The notes below the pieces were generated by a model. That model was given only the letters and a program-made list of their open reading frames with translations, made no database searches and was not told the DNA's origin. A stretch of 64,000 bases of DNA. It comes from Bolinopsis microptera (lineage: Eukaryota > Ctenophora > Tentaculata > Lobata > Bolinopsidae). This document shows positions 33,736 to 44,688 of the stretch, in pieces. Made by a program: the position numbers and the translations under genes. How positions within the stretch are numbered: position 1 is the stretch's first letter; each line of letters starts with the position of its first letter. Location: NCBI RefSeq assembly GCF_026151205.1, contig NC_087072.1, positions 9,731,669-9,795,668 of the forward strand. The letters run 5' to 3'.

Positions 33736-34128
33736 GGAAAGCATATTTGAAGTCTATTATTTTGCTTTCCCAATTATATATTAGCAATAAGGAAGTGCTA
33801 CTACTTAAATGACAACGAACCACTCTGACTACTGACAAAAAGAGTTTTGATGTCTGTATAGACTTATCAGGTGGCCTTTTTAATGATCCAGATATGGCAA
33901 TATCTGGTCTCTGAAAACCACAAATATTGACTTATCCGCGGGCGCGGAACGTTTTGAGTGAACTTTGCTAGTAGGCAGAACATGTGGTTCGCCGGTGCTA
34001 AATTATCACAGATAACTAACGCGCATTTAGGAGACGCGCAAAAGTTGAAATTGTTATTACGGTTTGGGCGAGCGATTTAGAAAGAGCCATCCCGATTTGG
34101 TTTCATACCATCAAAATTATCTTGATCG

Positions 34129-34692
34129 AAATTATCTTGAAATTGATTTTATAGTTGTTTCTGATAGAGGGGAGTAATATCTATCAGCTGCTTTTGGTCC
34201 CATGAAAAAATATTGTTCCTAGCCGAAATTATCGCTGGTCAAAGGTCAGCGCTTAAGTGTAATTGTATTGCGCGAGCGATTTTCAAACGCGTGCCCTGAA
34301 AATCGAATTTTGAGATAGGCCTCAGAAACTTTTTTATTTGATTTTGAAAATCTTGGACCTGGAAAAATCGTAAAAAAATGAGATCCAAGATTTTCAAAAT
34401 CGAATAAAAAATGTTCTAAGGCCTATCTCAAAATTCGGCTAAATACATCTCTTCTAAATGATCCCTAGAACATATCCTGAAAGTTTCAGGGTGATTGCTC
34501 AAAAACGTAGGAGAAGATAGATTTTTAGACTCGATTTTCAGGGCTCGCGCAATACAATAACACATAAGCGCTGACCTTTGACCAGCGATAATTTCGGCTA
34601 GGAATAATATATTTCCATTGGACCAAAAGCAGCGGATAGATATAACTCCCCTCTATCAGAAACAACTATAAAATCAATTTCGAGAGAATTTC
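34129..34692. mobile_element. Fold-back element with nested inverted repeats
   Basis: The left arm (about 34137-34310) and right arm (about 34530-34690) are inverted copies sharing AAATTGATTTTATAGTTGTT, AGCCGAAATTATCGCTGGTC and TTGTATTGCGCGAGC. A second inverted pair lies inside (about 34297-34360 with 34385-34437, around AAGATTTTCAAAATC). Non-coding. It sits about 30 bp right of the 15-kb element and cuts off the satellite unit. Confidence 0.88.
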
Positions 34693-36440
34693 GATGAAGA
34701 CCCCCCCCCGGCCCCCTTAAGTACGATTGCAGATGTCACTGACTATTAAAGCATTTGGAAAAACCTCGTCGGGATTCTCTTGAATTCGGGAGCAGATTTT
34801 TTAAAACAACGTTAGTTTGGAATTAAGATAGAGGTTATGAGTTATGCATACTACATATTGATATAATATAACAGCAATATTGATGAAATTTTCAACGAAA
34901 TAGTATCAATAAAAAAGAGCAAAAGAGTGGAAAGATGTTGGAATAATGCTACTGGTGGAAGTCGCAAAATATTAAATCGGAACGGTGGCTGTAACAATGA
35001 ACAGTGAACATCATATAATCCCCAATAGCTGAAATTTCATTAATCGCAGATAGTGCTGGTTTATACCACTAAAGTTCTTAGCTAAAGTATGAAGTATCAA
35101 TAGAGTCTCAACACTCCTTCCTCAATATAGCTGAGTGCGACAGTTTTTTAGTATGTAGTATCATTCTAGCTTTAAGGGGACATACACAAAAACCTTTTAT
35201 GCCGGGACCCGGTAGTTAACTCCATATTAAGAAAGTATACATCAAAACAATAAGATTTATACATTAAAAATTATTTTTGAGAGCACTCACTTTCGAAAAA
35301 ATAAAGAAATAAATATTTTCTTTTTCGAAAGTTTTGGAAATTTTGAGAAGTCTGGCACTGTAATACCGATATTTCGGTTATTTTGAAGGTCTTTTGGCTG
35401 ATTTTTTACTGAACATTACTTACGATTCGTTAAAGAAACCCCTGAAAGGATTATATAATTAAACAATAAATGACGAAGTTACAGACCGAACAGGGTCGAA
35501 AAAAAATTGAAATTTATGCCTACTTCTAAAGTTGTACATTTCACCAATCACCCGGGTCAGCAGATATCGCTTCAAAAATTCTTGTGGGTGTAGCTGATGA
35601 TCATATCAAACTTTTTGGAGTAGGATTCCTCTCAGATTTGAGTTTTAAGCTATTAAATGTGGCATCAAACGACTTAGTAAAAAAGGGCCAAAATGGCAGA
35701 TTTAAGGCTTAAAATGCCTATAACTCAAAAAGTATCAGTTTTTTTGAAATAATTTTTACAAAATCGTAAGCTTGATAAGACGAAAAAATATTTTATAGAT
35801 GTAACCACTTTTCCTTGCTCTTTAGAGCGAGAATTTTCTCAATTCTCAACCTCAATATAAATTAGAAAATAGTTGTGATAAGAAGCGTAACTTAGTGTTT
35901 AAACTTTAATGTGTTAATTTCTAATTATAGCATTGCAGCTTTTACGAGTTAAAAGCGGACATAATACGCTGAGCTCCATTTTTTTTAAAAATATTTATAT
36001 TTGGAGACTCTCACTTCTCTCACCAACTATCATCAGAATATAATATTTATAAGATTGTAAACCGCCGGCAAACCTATTACACCGAAATTACTCCAAGAAT
36101 AAAAATGGAGACGGATAGAACTAAAATCATCGTCAGATGAATCAAACAGTGATTAATAGATATTATAATTCTGTCCTTCCATTTAACATTTTGTTATCAT
36201 TCGGTAAATTTCGTTGTGAATATGGCTCATTTTATCAGCCGCATAATTCGTATCATTACAATGATAAGAGATAGAGAGGGTTTAGATTTATCAATACAGG
36301 CTTATCTTTATACTGGCCATCTGTGACAATTTATTATTACTTTTTTCGGGGATTATTTCTTATGAAAATGAAATTGTCCATTCTAGTCAAGTATATTTAG
36401 ATTATCATCAATTAACCCTCCTGATGGCTGGCTGTTTCAG
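34693..36440. other. Non-coding stretch
   Basis: AT-rich. Starts with a CCCCCCCCC/GGCCCCC tract at about 34700. No gene, RNA or clear repeat seen before the exon at 36441. Confidence 0.45.
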
Positions 36441-36548
36441 GACCTACTTTGCTGTTCCAGGTAGTGCTGGAGAACAGTTCTTTGTTTTCAGCAACTTACT
36501 GTCTTGGTTATTGGAATTAAACGGTAAAGATTCGAAGCCCCCCTTGAG
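36441..36548 (+). CDS. Isolated internal exon of an IFT57-like gene
   Basis: Acceptor GCTGTTTCAG and donor TTGAG/GTAAGTTT bound an exon open in one frame: TYFAVPGSAGEQFFVFSNLL, then SWLLELNGKDSKPPL. The pattern YFA.P...GEQF..F..L..WL matches the N-terminal region of IFT57 (Hippi), a subunit of the intraflagellar transport B complex needed for cilia. It starts in phase 1 and ends in phase 2. No other IFT57 exon was found nearby; repeats lie on both sides. It may be one exon of a long-intron gene or a leftover fragment. Confidence 0.6.
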
Positions 36549-36611
36549 GTAAGTTTTAGTAATTTATAAGCTAAAATATGATTTTCATACTTTCAACACT
36601 ACTTTATATTA

Positions 36612-36907
36612 TACTAGAAAGCCCGTGGTAAAAGGGACGAAGCTAGTAGTATTCTTTCAATAAAGTTTTAATCGCATCAAAAAATATCCATCTCAACCGA
36701 AGATACAGCCGATTTAAATATAAAACACTTTAAACACAACGTAATTACCACAAAACCGATCAAAATGACGTTAAAACAATCATTGCACGTGCATGTGTGC
36801 ATTAAAACACCGTTGCTATGGAACCTTTTGGTTGTTACCTAAATTCCTATTTTTCATCTAATTTGCACGTGGGCGGTCGTACGTACAGAATTCTTTGAAT
36901 TATAGTA
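36612..36907 (-). repeat. Inverted copy of the 48.25-49.05 kb repeat family
   Basis: Starts ACTAGAAAGCCCGTGG and contains GGTTGTTACC and TTTGCACGTGGGCGGTCGTAC. This is the reverse complement of landmarks in 48250-49045. A fragment of the same end (TGACCACGGGTTTTCTAATA) occurs at about 25640. Unclassified transposon end. Confidence 0.8.
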
Positions 36908-37041
36908 GAGATATGATTAAATTGTCATTCTAATTCATGTGTCCTGGCTATAACTGTATAAGTTTCGTAGTATCAATAAGTTTTTCATGTATTTAGTATT
37001 TACACAGTCTTTCCTCAGTTACAGTAACAGAGAGTCTCGCT

Positions 37042-37279
37042 AAATGAACATCAGGCCTGCCGACCCCCACCACTTCTCACCAGATGAACATCAGGCCTGC
37101 CGACCCCCACCACTTCTCACCAGATGAACATCAGGCCTGCCAACCCCCACCACTTCTCACCAGATGAACATCAGGCCTGCCGACCCCCACCACTTCTCAC
37201 CAGATGAACATCAGGCCTGCCGACCCCCACCACTTCTCACCAGATGAACATCAAGCCTGCCGACCCCAACCACTTCCCA
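37042..37279. repeat. 40-bp minisatellite, 6 copies
   Basis: Unit ATGAACATCAGGCCTGCCGA followed by CCCCCACCACTTCTCACCAG. Six nearly identical copies, the last degenerate. Confidence 0.95.
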
Positions 37280-37503
37280 ATTGACTGACTAATTGAAGAT
37301 TTTAGGAACGCACCCGAACACTCCGGGGCCGAGTTGAACTTTAGATTTACAACCAATTGCGGGACTACCTTGTCGATGGTTTACGTGAAAACTTCTGCGA
37401 TTAAAGTGTTTCTTTCTTTATTGAAATTTTTACATATTTTATTAACATTTATTGACTACCTTATTGATGATTGTCGATGATTTACGTGAAAACTTCTGCG
37501 ATT

Positions 37504-38024
37504 TATTGAAATTTTAAGTTTTTAACATATTTTATTAACATTGTTTTAATTGGTCTTGTTCCAGATACAAATTCCAAGAACAGATCAAGTATATCTTCGT
37601 TACTGAATTTCATTTTCCTAAAATGTGCCTTGTATAGGGTATTCTTCTTGGGTAGGTACTCTTCGGAGGAGTTAAGGCTGGAGGCTGGGGGTGTAGAAGG
37701 GATGGAAGGAGTAGGGATAGAAGGAGGTTCAGTTATAGACTGGGAGTTGGCGTATTCTCGTACTTGGCTTCCTGAGCAAGCTCCTTCTCGACCACAGCCT
37801 TAGTTTTGAAGTCCCGAGTTGAAGAAATCTGCGCATCCGAGTGATGGAGTAGAAACTGTCTGTCATCTTTATGGACTCTCTTCTTCTGGAAGGCGGCACC
37901 AGATCTTTGGGAAATCGGGGTCGATGCAAGGGATTTATTGACATACGTTGCATGCCACTTTTCGGGATTTATATTTCTGGTGGAGAGGCTGGATCATCCT
38001 TTTCATTATGTTGCTGGGTGCCAT
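37504..38024 (-). pseudogene. Decayed coding region of unknown family
   Basis: Minus-strand protein-like sequence in shifting frames. ATG at 38024 gives MAPSNIMKRMIQPLHQKYKS and KVACNVC. After a shift come KSLASTPISQRSGAAFQ and KTKAVVEKELAQEAKYE. After another shift come PSIPTPSIPSTPPAS, LPKKNTLYKAHFRKMKFSNE and DILDLFLEFVSGTRP, then stop. Proline/serine-rich linkers and a charged helix look like real protein. At least two frameshifts or unrecognised short introns are needed. I cannot assign a family; transposon or host pseudogene are both possible. Confidence 0.4.
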
Positions 38025-38092
38025 GAGGACGTCTCCAAAACCAGCATACTCCCAGACGGTCACCAGATCGTTCTTCACAGTAACTCAGTACC

Positions 38093-39285
38093 CCAATTTG
38101 GTTTCATAATTCATACCATCATCAATTAACTGATTAATTGGTTTCTGGGCAAAGATTTCATCTAATCTGTCAAATTTGTGTTCAGAAAATTTCATATTTG
38201 AAAATGGGACCGACTTTTGAAAATACACCTTTCTTTTTGTTAAGCTTTCTGCTGTGGGCTTCCTCCGACCGAAATCAAACTTCCAGCACCTCAATCGTGT
38301 CATATGCCACCTATAGTTGACTTACTAAATGGTTGCGGGTGAGAAATTCAGTCAAAACTGGAAATTTCATCTTCAAAAACTGAAAATGGGACAGAGATTG
38401 GGACAATATGATTTTACAATTTTATTCGCAATTTTGGCTTCCAGTACCCCGATTTGGTTTCATACCATCATCAATTAACTGACTAATTGGTTTCTGGGCA
38501 AAAATTTCATCTAATCTGTCAAATTTGTGTTCAGAAACTTTCATATTTGAAAATGGGACAGACTTTTGAAAATAAAACATTTCGTTTTGTTAAGCTTTCT
38601 GCTGTGGGCTTCCTCCGACCGAAATCAAACTTCAAGCACCTCAATTGGGTCATATGCCACCTATAGTTGGCTTACTAATTGGTTACGGGTGAGAAATTCA
38701 GTCAAAACTGTAAAATTTCGGTCCTGCAAATTTCATCTCAAAAACTGAAAATGGGACAGAAATTGGGACAATATGATTTTACAATTTTATTCGCGATTTT
38801 GGCTTCCAGTACCCCGATTTGATTTCATACCATCATCAATTAACTGACAAATTGGTTTCTGGGCAAAAATTTCATCTAATCTGTCAAATTTGTGTTAAGA
38901 AAATTTCATATTTGAAAATGGGACAGACTTTTGAAAATACAACTTTTCGTTTTGTTAAGCTTTCTGCTGTGGGATTCCTCTGACCGAAATCAAACTTCCA
39001 GCACCTCAATCGTGTCATATGCCACCTATATAATAGTTGACTAACTGGTTGCGGGTGAGAAATTCAGTAAAAACTGTAAAATTTCGGTCTGGAATTACCT
39101 GGAAATTTCATCTTCAAAAACTGAAAATGGGACAGAGATTGGGACAATATGATTTTACAATTTTATTCGGGATTTTGGCTTCCAGTACCCCGATTTAGTT
39201 TCATACCATCATCAATTAACTGACTAATTGGTTTCTGGGCAAAAATTTCATCTAATCTGTCAAATTTGCGTTCAGAAAATTTGCA
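38093..39285 (+). repeat. ~366-bp satellite array (right part)
   Basis: Three-plus diverged copies of the unit seen at 15270-18888 (landmark at 38096, 38451, 38816 and 39192). These copies read CAGTACCCCGATTTGG instead of CAGTATCCCGATTTGG, so they form a separate, older subfamily. Confidence 0.93.
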
Positions 39286-39639
39286 GATTCTGATCAGATT
39301 TGTGATATACACATGTGATATATTGTGATATACATATCGATGGTTATCCTAATGTTTTCAATCCCGTGGTCTAACCCTGAGCTACCTTACTTTGTATATC
39401 TTTGTCACGTGATAATCTTTCTCTTTATGTTCGGAAGTCTGTTGTTAAGTATGAACTTTATAAATGCCAGCAACATGTTAATAACGGTTGTTCTGAGCCT
39501 GAACCAGACACTTTTTAATTTCTCGTTCTTTTGAGAATCAATTAATGATATTGCATCTGTAACTTATCTCTGTGTAAGAGATAAAAGAACTCACAACATA
39601 TTCGATATGGCAAACAACTTGGGCGGGTGTTTTAGTTAC

Positions 39640-39830
39640 ATCAATGTCGCTACACCATGTTTGAAACACTCGCGCCTGATTGGGTAGTCTAATATCACGT
39701 GACTTACCTCAGGGCGCCAATCACCGCGCGGCGTGCCGTCTCCTTAAATCCGCAATGACCGCATTCGATTGGTCTTTTAGTGTCACGTGACTTGTCGTAG
39801 AAGACCAATCAGTGGACAGTATCATAACTA
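39640..39830 (+). promoter_or_regulatory. Promoter-like cluster of CCAAT and E-box motifs
   Basis: Higher GC than surroundings, two TCACGTGA/GTCACGTGAC palindromes and several ATTGG/CCAAT motifs within 190 bp. A gene start on either strand is plausible, perhaps for the + strand exons at 43905 and 44156. No first exon is proven because the DNA downstream is occupied by a fold-back element and a LINE. Confidence 0.35.
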
Positions 39831-39943
39831 CAGGGACAAGGACTTCAGAACGAAGTGATCCTATTCCCAGTGTAGTTCTTGGAGTTGTTTGGTAGTTCTG
39901 TTTTGGTAAACATTCCCAGTGTCCTGTATTAGTCCAGTCATTT

Positions 39944-40894
39944 ATGGAAATGAACCTGCAAATCTTCAGATACTCACGAAACTTTGCACAGACCTTCCCA
40001 AAGGTATGAATAAACGTTTTTCGGTTGGAGACATTTTTTTACAGTGGGGAAAACCCAGGAGGGCCACGCCCATATTGACCTAATAATGTAACTGACCCTT
40101 TGCTTCTGAAGATCGTAGAGACTTCAAAATAGGCTTAAACGAAGCCGCATAAGCATGTTTATATAGAAGTTATTGATCAACACATGGCCGAAAATCCTTA
40201 CTTTCGGGAAATTCGCCAAAAACCATTTTGGGCGTGGCGCTGAGCCCATTTTACTAACTTTTGATACTTTGCTTACTTTTCGAGTTATTCGGGGGGAAAC
40301 CAGAGAAAATTTGCACGATATAGAGCAAAATAGGTTATATCAGCCATTTTTGCCTCCCGTTCTATGTTAATAACTCAAAAAGTGATCATTTTAGGGTACA
40401 TGTTGCTTCATAAGTTGTATATAAACATGGCCATTCTGCACAATTTGTACTCATTCAAAAATCTCTAGGGCCTTCATAGCCCAATTTACCAGATACCAAT
40501 ATTTTTGCATGATTTCTAGTACCGAAAATCAGTTTTCGCCAATAACTGAAAAAGTAAGCACTTTAAGGCATATGTTTCTTCATGCCAATTGCGGTTCTTT
40601 CGCACTTCATCCGAAGACTCTATCACGATCATATCAAAAGTTAGTAAAATGGGCTCAGCGCCACCCCCAAAATGGTTTATGGCGAATTTCTCGAAAAGTA
40701 AGGATTTTTTTTGAAGTCCCTACGACCTTCAGAAGCAAAGGGTCAGTTACATTATTGGGTCAATATGGGCGTGGCCCTCCTGGGTTTTCCCCACGGTAAA
40801 AAAATGTCTCCAACCGAAAATCGTTTATTCATACCTTTGGGAAGGTCTGTGCAAAGTTTCGTGAGTATCTGAAAATTTGCGGGTTCATTTCCAT
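39944..40894. mobile_element. ~950-bp fold-back element
   Basis: The left arm (39944-40264) and right arm (40632-40894) are inverted copies. Both contain GCACAGACCTTCCCAAAGGT or its complement, GGGCCACGCCCATATTGACC and GCGCTGAGCCCATTTTACTA. The left arm has about 58 bp extra. Non-coding. Confidence 0.9.
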
Positions 40895-40932
40895 ACATAC
40901 ATGTTACATGGCGAGATCTCCATCCAAAAGGA

Positions 40933-42905
40933 TTAGTCTGCGTCGACTGCGTCATTACTTTGTATTATACAACTTCGGCGGGTAACATTTCTCCATCCCT
41001 TTCGGTCTGCAGCTAATCTTCTCATACAATCAATCGTGAGTCCATTCCGATCCAATCTCTGCTCAGCATCCTCAATAAATACATCATTTAAGCTCTTCCT
41101 AGGCCTGCCTCTTGATCTCTTCCCATGCTTGGGTTTCCATTCAAGTAAATAGTTGGGTAACCGATCTTCAGGCATTCTACTGACATGTCCAAACCAACGC
41201 AGCCGTTTTGTTGTTATTATGTCAGCAAGAGCAGTTATTGATGCCCTTCTTAAAACATCCTCATTACTTACTCGATGGAACCACCTCACTCTCAGGATTC
41301 TTCTTAAGCAGTACTGATGGAAAGACTCCAATCTTCTTGTCTGCACTTGAGTCGTGTTCCATATCTCACATCCATAGGTCAGAATGGTAAGAACAGCTGC
41401 GATGTAGATTCGCACTTTGTTGTTAATGCTTATGTTCTTATTCTTCCAAATGTTGTTGAGTTGGTTAAAAGCTCCAGTTGCTTTTCCAATCCTGACACTT
41501 ATTTCTTTATCAATCTTGCCATCTGATGTAATTGTGGCACCCAAATAAGTGAATTGAGTGACCTGCTTTGCAGAGTTTCCATCGACAGTTATATCTATGG
41601 TCCTATTCTCTGGGAGTGGGTGCTGCGATGTATCTTTCCCAATGACCATGATCTCTGTTTTCTTTGCGTTCATCTTAAGACCCCCGAGCCCACAGTATTT
41701 CGCAATATTGTCCGTAGTTTCTTGCAGTCCTTCAACAGTGTCATCCATTCCTGCGATGTCATCAGCATAGTCCAGATCAATGACACATTTTTCCGGTTGT
41801 CTGGAACTTTGTCTGTACTGAAGAGTAAAACCACGGGATATATTTTTAAACTTCTCTGCAAGTTCTAATCCCCAGTTAAGTACAAGATTAAAAATGGGGG
41901 GCCCTTGCACATCACCTTGTCCAGTCCCCGAATCGACATCAAACCATCTTGTCAATTCTCCATTGACACGAACTGCACTTTCAGTTGCTCTAAAGAACGC
42001 TTTGAAAACATTGATATATTTTGTCGGAAGACCATAATGTTCAAAAGCTTTCCAAATAAAGTCACGATTGATTGAATCAAAAGCAGCTTTAAAATCAATA
42101 AAGTTTATGTACAAAGGGACGTTGAATTCTATACAATTGTGTATTATACAATGAAGTGAGTACAGCTGATCTATACAAGAACGGTTTCTCCTGAAACCAC
42201 ACTGATTCTCTCTGAGCAATTTTTCAAGCCCATTACTCAGTCTTTTTAACAACACAATTTGGAATAACTTTGATACAGTTGAACGTAACGTTATACCTCT
42301 GTTATTGTTGCAATATGTGAGGTCCCCTTACTTTGGGATGATGGTGATTATTCCTTTTCTCCAATCATTAGGAATATCCTCACTTTTCCACACAGTTTCA
42401 AAAAGATCCTTTAACCAAGGCAGAAGTCCAGAAGAACCGTACTTTAACTGCTCATTTGAAATTTCATCAATTCCAGCACTCTTGTAGTTCTTCAACTTCT
42501 TGATAGCTTCCTCAATTTCAAACAAGGACGGTGGTTCATCATCATTACTAAGGTATTCAAAAGAAAGTAACTTTTCATCCTGATCCAATATAGAGAAATC
42601 CACCGCATTTGCTGCTGGCGTCAAGAGTTCTTCAAAATATTCGGCCCAGCGATGTGACTGAGCTTCGGGATCTGATATAAGTGTCCCATTCTTATCCCGC
42701 ACTGCCGCAGATCTGCTTACTCTCTTGTTTGTTAAGGATTTTATTTTCTGCCAAACATCTCTTTGTTGGCCCTGCTTGGCAGCATCTTCTAATTCCTCAG
42801 CTACTCTAACAGCCCAAGCATTATCATCTCTTTTACAGTTCTGCCTAACAAGGCCGTTAATCCGCGAGTACTTAGCACGGTTCTCAGCAGTACTGGGTTT
42901 CTTTC
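40933..42905 (-). pseudogene. LINE reverse transcriptase, nearly intact, one in-frame stop
   Basis: The minus frame runs from about 42900 (NRAKYSRINGLVRQNCKRDD) through KLKNYKSAGIDEISNEQLKY, GIITIIPK, a single TAA (42328-42330), GITLRSTVSKLFQ, NQCGFRRNRSCIDQL, DFKAAFDSINRDF (motif A), GTGQGDVQGPPIFNLVLNWG (motif B), DLDYADDIAG (motif C), FTYLGATITSDGKIDKEI and the post-RT YGCEIW...RLRWFGHVSRMPEDRLPN and GRPRK. The frame is continuous across the TAA, so only that codon interrupts this part. The N-terminal endonuclease is absent: a 5'-truncated insertion. Family CR1/RTE-like by eye. Confidence 0.9.
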
Positions 42906-43286
42906 ATTTCCATAAATGCCCTAAATGACTGTACTATATACATGTTCGGCTTCTAAATTTTACAGATTGGTTTATATATTTGCACAGTGCAAGTACATAA
43001 ACCGTCATAACTTTTCTCGTTTTCTACGAAATGAGTTTTAATGTCTTCGGATAATCTTTACTCTCAGCTCTGGTTCAAGTCTGGTCTCTGTTATCTATCT
43101 CTACCAGGTTACTAAAACTATGACAAATGTATAAAACGTATCAATTTGTAGACTTATATTATTTTGTATTTCTATTTTATTATATATTGTTAAAGCTTTC
43201 GCTGACGTTAAGGAAAGTAGAGATTGTCCAGCAAGGGTGTTAATTAGCCGCAATCCTCCCAAGATAAAATACGTTAGGATCTTAAG

Positions 43287-43769
43287 ATTTTTTAGATATC
43301 ATTGAGCATAAGCAGTGATACAACGTATCTCGGGATGATCCGCAGAGTCTCGACTAGTTTCGGCTTACCGCCATCAACAGGATCGATGAATCATCTAGCG
43401 GGAAATTTGAAATCAATTATCAATAAACAACATTCCGAAAGTATAAAAGTAAAATTCAAAAGAAAAAGTCAGTAGGAAAAAGTACGAAGTAGGTAATGTA
43501 AATAAGGTAACTACTGTGAAAGCATGGAGTGGGCCAAAACAACTACAAAACGTGCAGAGTAAGACTGAACTGAGATATTCCTACTGACTTTTTCTTTTGA
43601 ATTTTACTTTTATACTTTCGGAATGTTGTTTATTGATAATTGATTTCAAATTTCCCGCTAGATGATTCATCGATCCTGTTGATGGCGGTAAGCCGAAATT
43701 AGTCGAGACTCTGCGGATCATCCCGAGATACGTTGTATCACTGCTTATGCTCAACGATATCTAAAAAAT
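43287..43769. mobile_element. Fold-back/MITE with near-perfect 192-bp arms
   Basis: Left arm 43287-43478 and right arm 43578-43769 are inverted copies with only a few differences (for example CATTGAGC against GCTCAACG), around a 99-bp centre. TTATATATTGTTA occurs at about 43180-43192 and again at about 43769-43781, which may be a target duplication enclosing about 95 bp more on the left. Confidence 0.92.
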
Positions 43770-43904
43770 TATATATTGTTATAGCATGGTCGCGAAAAGC
43801 TGGCTGTTACAAGCTCGAAATCGCATCATTAGTCATTACACTAAAAGCTCAAAATTAAGTGAAATCTTTTCGCGGTTAAAATTAATACTCAATGTACTGC
43901 CTAG

Positions 43905-44172
43905 GGCCAGGCACTGATAGGAAGACTAAAGGGATAGCTACCAATGCAAACAAAGGAGCTGTGGTGGAGGAAAGAGAAACAGTTGTAGTGAGCAGTACCG
44001 AGTTTTTAACGCCCGGCCCCTCATTTGGTGAGTTTTCTTTAAGATACTCGATAAAGATTGATAAAATATTTCAAAAGGACAGGATAGTTGAGTGGTAAAA
44101 TGTTCGTGTATTTACTCTTCATATTGAGTAACCTGTCAACGTCTAGTTTTGGCAGATTCGGATAACTTGTAG
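43905..44172 (+). CDS. Last two exons of an unidentified + strand gene
   Basis: Exon 43905-44027 follows an acceptor (TGTACTGCCTAG) and encodes PGTDRKTKGIATNANKGAVV and ERETVVVSSTEFLTPGPSF. It ends at a donor (ATTTG/GTGAGT) in phase 1. The next acceptor (AGTTTTGGCAG) at 44155 continues the same frame as DSDNL and stops at TAG 44170-44172. Splice signals and phases agree. Upstream exons would lie beyond the fold-back element and LINE and were not found. No family recognised. Confidence 0.5.
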
Positions 44173-44688
44173 GAGCTATCACTAAAAAAGTATTTTAATT
44201 TTCTAATGATCTTCTCTATCCGATTACCGGGTTCCGTTTGAGCTGTTAGGTTTCGAGGGAAACTTACTTTCTGTGAATAAGGTTGTGTTGGAAATGCTCA
44301 AATTGATACGCTTAAAAACAGAAACAACACAATCAATTGTTGAATTTTAATGGCAATACAATCAATTTTAAAATAATGTATTGTATTTGTGGTGGCTCCG
44401 AAACTTTGAAGGCTAATCAAGCCCGCACCTCCCTAATCCATATGCCGTTATTGCAATGGCGATATCCAAAAATTCAGAATGCCAGCGTTAAAATTCATGG
44501 TGATTTAAAGCATGAAATTCATGAATTACAGCAAATGGTCCCTGAATAAAAGAAAGCAAATTCGAATAGATATATATTTTGAAAATCTGGAAAGCAATAT
44601 AATCCCGAGCTAGAACAGCTGATCATATGATTTGCAGCTTTCCAAGAAGCCAAATCAATCACTCAATCCTATCGGTTTTAAATTAATA

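Larger units (their letters stand above)
18889..34089. mobile_element. ~15.2-kb DNA transposon with 9-bp target duplication
   Basis: The satellite unit is cut after ATCCCGATT (18880-18888) and resumes with the same 9 bp (34089-34097) followed by TGGTTTCATACC, exactly where it left off. The inner ends carry matching inverted sequence: CTAAATCGCTCGCCCAAAC at 18897-18915, and its reverse complement at 34062-34080. The outermost 8-9 bp are less well matched. Mutator-like elements (9-11 bp duplications, SWIM-type zinc finger in the transposase) and Zisupton/KDZ-type elements (8 bp) are candidates. A SWIM-like exon at 26163 and a SAP-like exon at 22980 fit either. No DDE core was recognised. The interior is bloated by nested insertions, so this copy is probably dead. 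Confidence 0.7.

Noticed and set aside
30626-33838. Very long open frames on both strands (up to about 430 codons)
   Set aside because: They are translations of the 33-bp minisatellite, switch frame at each 32-bp unit, and exist on both strands.
39325-39534. 69-codon hydrophobic + frame
   Set aside because: Short, AT-driven hydrophobicity, no splice context or homology signal.
44337-44549. 70-codon + frame after the DSDNL exon
   Set aside because: No acceptor in phase with the preceding exon, and the frame upstream stops; probably chance, though its composition is protein-like.
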